In this document: positions 60,121 through 64,000 of the stretch, one piece after another | How the letters are laid out: every line of letters starts with the position of its first letter | Position numbering within the stretch: the first letter of the stretch is position 1 | DNA from: JAAYZH01 sp964479695 | Lineage (GTDB): Bacteria; Bacillota; Clostridia; Saccharofermentanales; Fastidiosipilaceae | Direction: 5' to 3' | Length of the DNA stretch: 64,000 nt | NCBI GenBank assembly: GCA_964479695.1 | Contig: CAYZSO010000004.1 | Location: forward strand, 87,227 to 151,226 | Position numbers and translations under genes: made by a program | The notes under the pieces: model-generated | What the model was told of the DNA's origin: nothing | Database searches by the model: none | The model's input: only the letters and a program-made list of their open reading frames with translations

Positions 60121-61096
60121 CGAGGTTGACGCTTCCCATGCTGCAGCGCATGTTGAGCGTTGCCAATGGCGCGTTGCCTCCTGCACTGCCATTGCCTGCT
60201 GAGTCACTGTAGCCACCACCGCCATAGCGGCCGTCAAAGGGAAAGCCCGCTTTCTCGCCATTGATGCGGAAGCTGCCCATGCTCACCTGGGTGTAGAGCG
60301 CTGTCTGAGAACGAGGCTGATCCAATTGAAGCCTGATCGAACCCATCTGGCATTCGAGCTTGTGTTGGCCCAAGAGGCGAGCCCGCCCGCGGAGGTCACC
60401 CATGGAAACATTAATAGAAGAGCCGTGGATGGTGGTGTTTTCAACTTTGATCGAGCCCATTTCGAGTGACGCATCGAGGAAACCCGTTTCACCACCGCGT
60501 AGGGAGATCGAACCCATGGTATTCACGAGGGTCAGCCGGTCAGAAGTCAAGCCGAAGATTCTGGTGCTGCCCATTTTGACATTGACCAGAACCGTCTTCA
60601 GGTGCGAGCCGCGCGGAATCTTCAGGACGACCGGGTCGAGGTTGATGCGTTTGTGACTCTGGATCCAGTTGTCCTTGAACTTGTCGCGGATGATGAGTTT
60701 GCCGCCCTCGACGCGCCAGGTAAGCTCGTAATCCATACGGATGCCCTCCGCATTCCGAGGCCGAATCAGTTGGGGTGACGTCTCATCGAAAAGCTCAATT
60801 TCAAGGCCACCCAAATTCAACTTCACATCGAGCTCATCCAAGTAGGTCATTGGGATGGGCTCCGGGTCATTGCCGGCGGACGAAGCGCCGGCCTGGGTTT
60901 GCGTAAACGGAATATCCTGGAGGATTTCATCCGCGATTTTCGCCGGTGACGCAATGTCAGGCGGGATAGAGTCATTCGCGCCGACCCCTCGCTCCTCAAA
61001 GTACTCCAGGTAATAATTCAGGACATTATCCCGCTCCTGCTGATTTAAGCGGTTGAGGCGGGAAGAGAGTTCATTCAGAAATTCATCGCGTGTCAT
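60107..61096 (-). CDS. DUF1700-like plus DUF4097 beta-helix protein
   Basis: Residues 1-70 (MTRDEFLNELSSRLNRLNQQERDNVLNYYLEYFEE) are the DUF1700-type helical prefix. The rest is a beta-strand ladder with repeated Met-Gly-Ser motifs (VKMGSTRIFG, NTMGSISLRG, LEMGSIKVENT, CQMGSIRLQ, VSMGSFRI, CSMGSVNLD) spaced ~22 residues apart, typical of DUF4097 adhesin-like domains. No membrane helix is evident. The start overlaps padR (ATGA). Such PadR-DUF1700-DUF4097 sets are common in Firmicutes; function unknown. Confidence 0.8.
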   Translation of the reverse strand: MTRDEFLNELSSRLNRLNQQERDNVLNYYLEYFEERGVGANDSIPPDIASPAKIADEILQDIPFTQTQAGASSAGNDPEPIPMTYLDELDVKLNLGGLEIELFDETSPQLIRPRNAEGIRMDYELTWRVEGGKLIIRDKFKDNWIQSHKRINLDPVVLKIPRGSHLKTVLVNVKMGSTRIFGLTSDRLTLVNTMGSISLRGGETGFLDASLEMGSIKVENTTIHGSSINVSMGDLRGRARLLGQHKLECQMGSIRLQLDQPRSQTALYTQVSMGSFRINGEKAGFPFDGRYGGGGYSDSAGNGSAGGNAPLATLNMRCSMGSVNLDFLQ

Positions 61097-61485
61097 GAGG
61101 GTTCTCCTTTCGATTCTGCAGATTTCGATTCAGCTGAGGTTGGAGTTTGGGTGCTTTGGCCAAAGCCGCCCCCACCAACATCTGCCTTGACCAGACGGTC
61201 AATCGTGCTCTTGTGCGCTATCCAGTCCTGCTGAAACTTGCCCAACTGATCGCGCCCCTTCTTCGTAATACGGTAATAGCGGCGGTTGCGCCCCTGAAAC
61301 TCCCGGTCATAAGTCTCCAGCAAATCAGATTGCTGCAAACGTCTAAGCACAGGATACAGCGTGGACTCGGAAATGTTTATGCTCTCCTGAAATTTCTGCG
61401 TGATACTGTAACCATATTCGTCATGATTTCCGACGATAGCCAGCACACAAAAATCCAGCAAAGCTGCCGTGATTGGGAATGCCAT
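61093..61485 (-). CDS. PadR-family transcriptional regulator 2
   Basis: Winged-helix regulator of 130 residues: ITAALLDFCVLAIVGNHDEYGYSITQKFQ, SESTLYPVLRRLQQSDLL and GRNRRYYRITKKGRDQL. ATG 61485 has AAGGAGG upstream, and the promoter TTGACA-17-TATAGT is 34 bases further up. The last ~25 residues (GGGGFGQSTQTPTSAESKS) are outside the domain; Phe-Gly-Gln-Ser is encoded by a palindrome copy (61155-61164), so the tail looks like an added sequence. Likely represses its own operon. Confidence 0.92.
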   Translation of the reverse strand: MAFPITAALLDFCVLAIVGNHDEYGYSITQKFQESINISESTLYPVLRRLQQSDLLETYDREFQGRNRRYYRITKKGRDQLGKFQQDWIAHKSTIDRLVKADVGGGGFGQSTQTPTSAESKSAESKGEPS

Positions 61486-61518
61486 ACGGTTTACCTCCTT
61501 AACTATGGTCTGTGCAAT

Positions 61519-61547
61519 ACTATACAGAATATAATAATATCTGTCAA
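61519..61547 (-). promoter_or_regulatory. padR2-DUF4097 operon promoter
   Basis: On the - strand TTGACA (61547-61542), 17-base spacer, TATAGT (61524-61519). Confidence 0.8.
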
Positions 61548-61586
61548 TAGGATATTGGAAAATAGTTTGCGGTTTGTCTTCCGCAA

Positions 61587-61660
61587 ATTTCAGCCAGACC
61601 AATTTCCATCCAAAACGATTTCAGCCAGACCGATTTCCACCCAAAATGATTTCGGCCAGA
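61587..61660. repeat. 31-nt tandem repeat upstream of the 61753 gene
   Basis: ATTTCAGCCAGACCAATTTCC.. starts at 61587, 61618 and (partial) 61649; period 31. It lies between the padR2 promoter and the divergent gene. Confidence 0.9.
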
Positions 61661-61752
61661 GATGGTTTTCGATTTCCGGTGATCAGGAGCACGGCCATTT
61701 GGCCGCAGAAGCCCTAAAATCAGACCATTACGCACATGAAGGAGCACCATCA

Positions 61753-62517
61753 ATGGCAGAAGCACTAGGACCAATCCATTACCTGATGTATGACAAGATC
61801 AAATATCAGGATCAATTAACACGCCAATTATTAGAGGACCAGGCAGACTTGCTTGCCGACCTTGACCGTCGCCAGCCGCCCGTTTCCGAGGAACCATTGG
61901 AAACCCTGATTGATCAGGACAATATTCACGGCTGGCTATCCAGCAAGGTGGATATTGTTGAGAATCGGCTGGCTTTTGCAGAAGCGCACGCGAACGACAG
62001 TTTCGACACCATGAAGCAGGCCGGTAAAGCAGCCGCCGCAGGCAAAACCTTTGCCGACGGCGAAGAGCTCTTCGCAGAGTTGAATAAGTATTTACTCGAC
62101 GGCATGCCCTGTGATCGGGCTTTGTCAGCCGTTTCTCTTGCCAAAGCCGAAGGCCTCCACCTCGTTCAAAATGTCGAAGTTCATAAGCGTTATGCTGAGG
62201 AACTCCTGGCCATCGACCCTGCCGCCAGCCTAACAAAAGACTGCGCCGGCGGCCACGGCCACGATGATCACGATGCTTTCTACGTCGTCGAGGACACCAC
62301 TGCACTAAACAACACCCAGCCCTCCGGCTCAGCGGAAGCATCCCAATCAACAGAAAAATCCGATTCAGAAGAAGCATCCGCAGCGGACGCATCCGCAGCT
62401 GGCACGAGCCGTAGTCTCTTCTACCAATGCCGCGAAGCCTGGCTTGTCGGATTCCTGGACGGCTCAGGCTACCGGGTAGAGCCCACTGGCGAATACGATT
62501 TCCTGCTTGTGAAATAA
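61753..62517 (+). CDS. Unrecognised protein, possible clostridial conserved hypothetical
   Basis: Protein of 254 residues starting MAEALGPIHYLMYDKIKYQDQL. Mainly helical by composition through residue ~165 (QDNIHGWLSSKVDIVENRLAFAEAHA). A His/Asp cluster GGHGHDDHDAF near residue 180 could bind metal, and a Ser/Glu/Ala-rich linker leads to a C-terminal strand pair (LVGFLDGSGYRVEPTGEYDFLLVK). No membrane or signal segments. AAGGAG lies nine bases before ATG 61753; the frame is open much further upstream, but only through repeats and the opposite padR2. I do not recognise a family. Confidence 0.7.
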   Translation: MAEALGPIHYLMYDKIKYQDQLTRQLLEDQADLLADLDRRQPPVSEEPLETLIDQDNIHGWLSSKVDIVENRLAFAEAHANDSFDTMKQAGKAAAAGKTFADGEELFAELNKYLLDGMPCDRALSAVSLAKAEGLHLVQNVEVHKRYAEELLAIDPAASLTKDCAGGHGHDDHDAFYVVEDTTALNNTQPSGSAEASQSTEKSDSEEASAADASAAGTSRSLFYQCREAWLVGFLDGSGYRVEPTGEYDFLLVK

Positions 62518-62608
62518 TCGCAGAATCAATATGAATAACTAATACGACACCCAAAACATCACCGAGAACAATACGAAAAACAACACGGAACGGAAACATG
62601 AACCGGAA

Positions 62609-62643
62609 GAAGCCGCAGCGATCTTGATTGACACTGCGGCTTC
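62609..62643. terminator. Hairpin between convergent genes
   Basis: GAAGCCGCAG and CTGCGGCTTC, perfect 10-bp stem with a 15-base loop; weak T tracts on both sides. A near copy of the palindrome, TTTGGCCAA, follows at 62688. Confidence 0.5.
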
Positions 62644-62735
62644 TGTATAGGCATCTGAATGTGTGGTTTGAATGTGTGTGTGGCGGCTTTGGCCAAGGAA
62701 ATGGCTAAGAAAATGGCCAAGGGAATGGGAGGGAC

Positions 62736-63932
62736 TTAGTCGGCCATGTCGTCGAAGTAGCCTTGGATCCAGACGATGGGCGTACCCTTGTCGCCGGAGC
62801 CGGAGGTGAGGTCGGAAAGCGAACCCAGAAGGTCCGTGATGCGGCGGGGGGTGGTGCCTTGGGAGACCATTTGACCGACGCCGGTTGGCTTGGACTCCTT
62901 GTCGTGGATGTAGGTGACCACGGCATTGGTGAGCTCTTCGCCGGACAGAGCCGCGAAGTCATTGTCTGCCAAATACTTGAGTTTAACCTCATTGGGGACG
63001 CCCTCGAGACCATTGGTGTAGGCGGGGGAGACTACAGGGTCGGCGAGCTCCCAGATCTGGCCTACCGGGTCGCGGAAGGCACCGTCGCCGTAGATCATGG
63101 CTTCGATGTGCTTGCCGGTGATCTCGCTCAGGCGCTGGGCGATCTGCTCAACGACCCCATCACATTCTCGCGGGAAGAGCTTCACTGACTCTTCGGACGA
63201 TTTGTTCGAGCCTAGAAGGCCATACGTCGGATTATAGCCGCTGCCGTCTACGGGTTCGGTCATGAGGTCTTCGAGGTTGAGGACTTTGGCTGCGCCGGAA
63301 TTTTCGAGGAGCTGTTTGTTGTATTTTCGCGTGTGGATGTCGCAAGTTAACACATTGGGGACATGGCCCAGAATTACGCGAGGATCATTGGCGAAGATCA
63401 GCTGAACTTCGCAGCCTTCTTTTTCAATTACATCTTTGTAATAGGATACATAGTCGACGCCGGTGAACGGATGGGGATTTTCGCCGAAATATCTTCTGTA
63501 CATTTCTTCGTCAAGAACATCTGTCCAAGGATTGATTTTTGTCTTGTCCAGATCAGCGGCGGTAATTAAGCGGTTGCCAACCTCGTCCGACGGATACGAA
63601 AGCTGCAACCAAATCTTCTTCACCCCGCGTGCGATGGCTCTAAGATTCACGGCGAAACGATTGCGGCTGAGAATAGGGAAGACTACACCGATTTCGCCTG
63701 AGGGGAACTTGCTTTTTACATCTGCGGCGATCTGATCTACGGTGGCATAATTTCCTTGGGCACGCGCAACCACCGCCTCCGTTACGGAAATCACATCTTT
63801 GTCGTGAAAAGCAATGTTCTCTGATTCCGCTGCTTTCAGAACGGATGTAACAACAATATCAACAATATCATCACCTTGTCGGATGATGGGGGCCCTGACC
63901 CCGCGAGCTGTGGTTCCAATGTAGCGAGTCAT
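62736..63932 (-). CDS. Coenzyme F420-0:L-glutamate ligase-like (CofE family) protein
   Basis: Protein of 398 residues starting TRYIGTTARGVRAPIIRQGDDIVDIV with the CofE-type segments ISVTEAVVARAQGNY, PILSRNRFAVNLRAIARG and IYGDGAFRDPVGQIWELADP. This ~400-residue form is widespread in Firmicutes that lack other F420 genes, and none are seen here, so a different gamma-glutamyl or amide ligation is likely. AAGGAGG precedes ATG 63932. Upstream, TATTAT/TATAGC elements near 63975-63985 may be part of its promoter, which is cut by the window end. Confidence 0.82.
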   Translation of the reverse strand: MTRYIGTTARGVRAPIIRQGDDIVDIVVTSVLKAAESENIAFHDKDVISVTEAVVARAQGNYATVDQIAADVKSKFPSGEIGVVFPILSRNRFAVNLRAIARGVKKIWLQLSYPSDEVGNRLITAADLDKTKINPWTDVLDEEMYRRYFGENPHPFTGVDYVSYYKDVIEKEGCEVQLIFANDPRVILGHVPNVLTCDIHTRKYNKQLLENSGAAKVLNLEDLMTEPVDGSGYNPTYGLLGSNKSSEESVKLFPRECDGVVEQIAQRLSEITGKHIEAMIYGDGAFRDPVGQIWELADPVVSPAYTNGLEGVPNEVKLKYLADNDFAALSGEELTNAVVTYIHDKESKPTGVGQMVSQGTTPRRITDLLGSLSDLTSGSGDKGTPIVWIQGYFDDMAD

Positions 63933-64000
63933 CGTTATCCTCCTTGTTCCAAGGGCTTTGACGCCTTTTTAACATAGCTATAATACTCTAAACAGGCTGA

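Noticed and set aside
61147..61752. N-terminal half of a 456-residue frame ending at 62517
   Set aside because: It overlaps padR2 on the opposite strand, its promoter and a 31-nt repeat; the start with a ribosome site is 61753.
61799..62599. 266-residue Arg-rich - strand frame
   Set aside because: Complement of the 61753 gene, which has the better ribosome site and composition; no motif seen.
1..64000. tRNA or rRNA genes
   Set aside because: I looked for cloverleaf-type segments and conserved rRNA sequence in the gaps and saw none; short ncRNAs cannot be excluded by eye.

Overview
The window reads as a chromosomal segment of a low-to-mid GC Firmicute of the class Clostridia. Supporting signs are AGGAGG-type ribosome binding sites, the order ftsQ - small basic protein (DUF1290) - ftsZ - nrdR, DUF1934, the DUF177-rpmF pair, a DUF512 protein next to der, PadR modules and an F420 gamma-glutamyl ligase-like protein. 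I cannot name the species. No rRNA, tRNA, CRISPR array, prophage or intact insertion sequence was seen.

Layout. (1) 1-11 kb is a division and cell wall cluster on the + strand: PBP2 (partial), murF, mraY, ftsW, murG, ftsQ, a DUF1290 protein with a long tail, ftsZ, nrdR. murD and ftsA are not in it. (2) 11-22 kb: an OmpR-type two-component pair, nth, recG, rsmD, a FemAB-like aminoacyltransferase, coaD (apparently starting at ATT), two cell-envelope-type unknowns, ddl and a DUF1934 protein. (3) 22-24.4 kb: an oppositely oriented FAD oxidoreductase and about 1 kb of decayed DNA. (4) 24.4-34 kb: DUF177-rpmF, a 2-hydroxyacid dehydrogenase, DUF512, der, typA, mltG and a U32 peptidase/tRNA hydroxylase-like protein, again all +. 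(5) 34-48.8 kb has mixed strands: CPBP protease, an ArsD-like protein without the usual cysteines, pyridoxal kinase, threonine dehydratase, lipoprotein, Yip1-like protein, dCMP deaminase, PBP1A divergent from a MurE-like ligase, a TIGR01212-type radical SAM protein, and a PadR/membrane-protein pair. (6) 49-64 kb is accessory in character: metY behind a 26-residue leader ORF, a serine hydrolase, an Rrf2 regulator, a DUF1801 protein, a NarL-type two-component system followed by an ABC-2 exporter, a nuclease-fold protein, a second PadR/DUF4097 module, an unknown protein and a CofE-like protein.

The most striking signals are not genes. First, the palindrome TTTGGCCAAA (core of GGCTTTGGCCAAAGCC) occurs 17 times exactly, inside genes and between them, 16 of the copies after position 27,400. 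This resembles a highly iterated palindrome. Second, a family of four long palindromes built on ACTACATAAGTTTA lies in gaps of the last 26 kb. Third, many genes end in short tandem repeats whose unit contains the gene's own stop codon, and some genes begin in tandem repeats that duplicate the start codon. Fourth, metY has a strong promoter, an operator-like inverted repeat, a leader ORF with two closely spaced Met codons, and a long-range complementary pair that overlaps the leader's end, which suggests attenuation.
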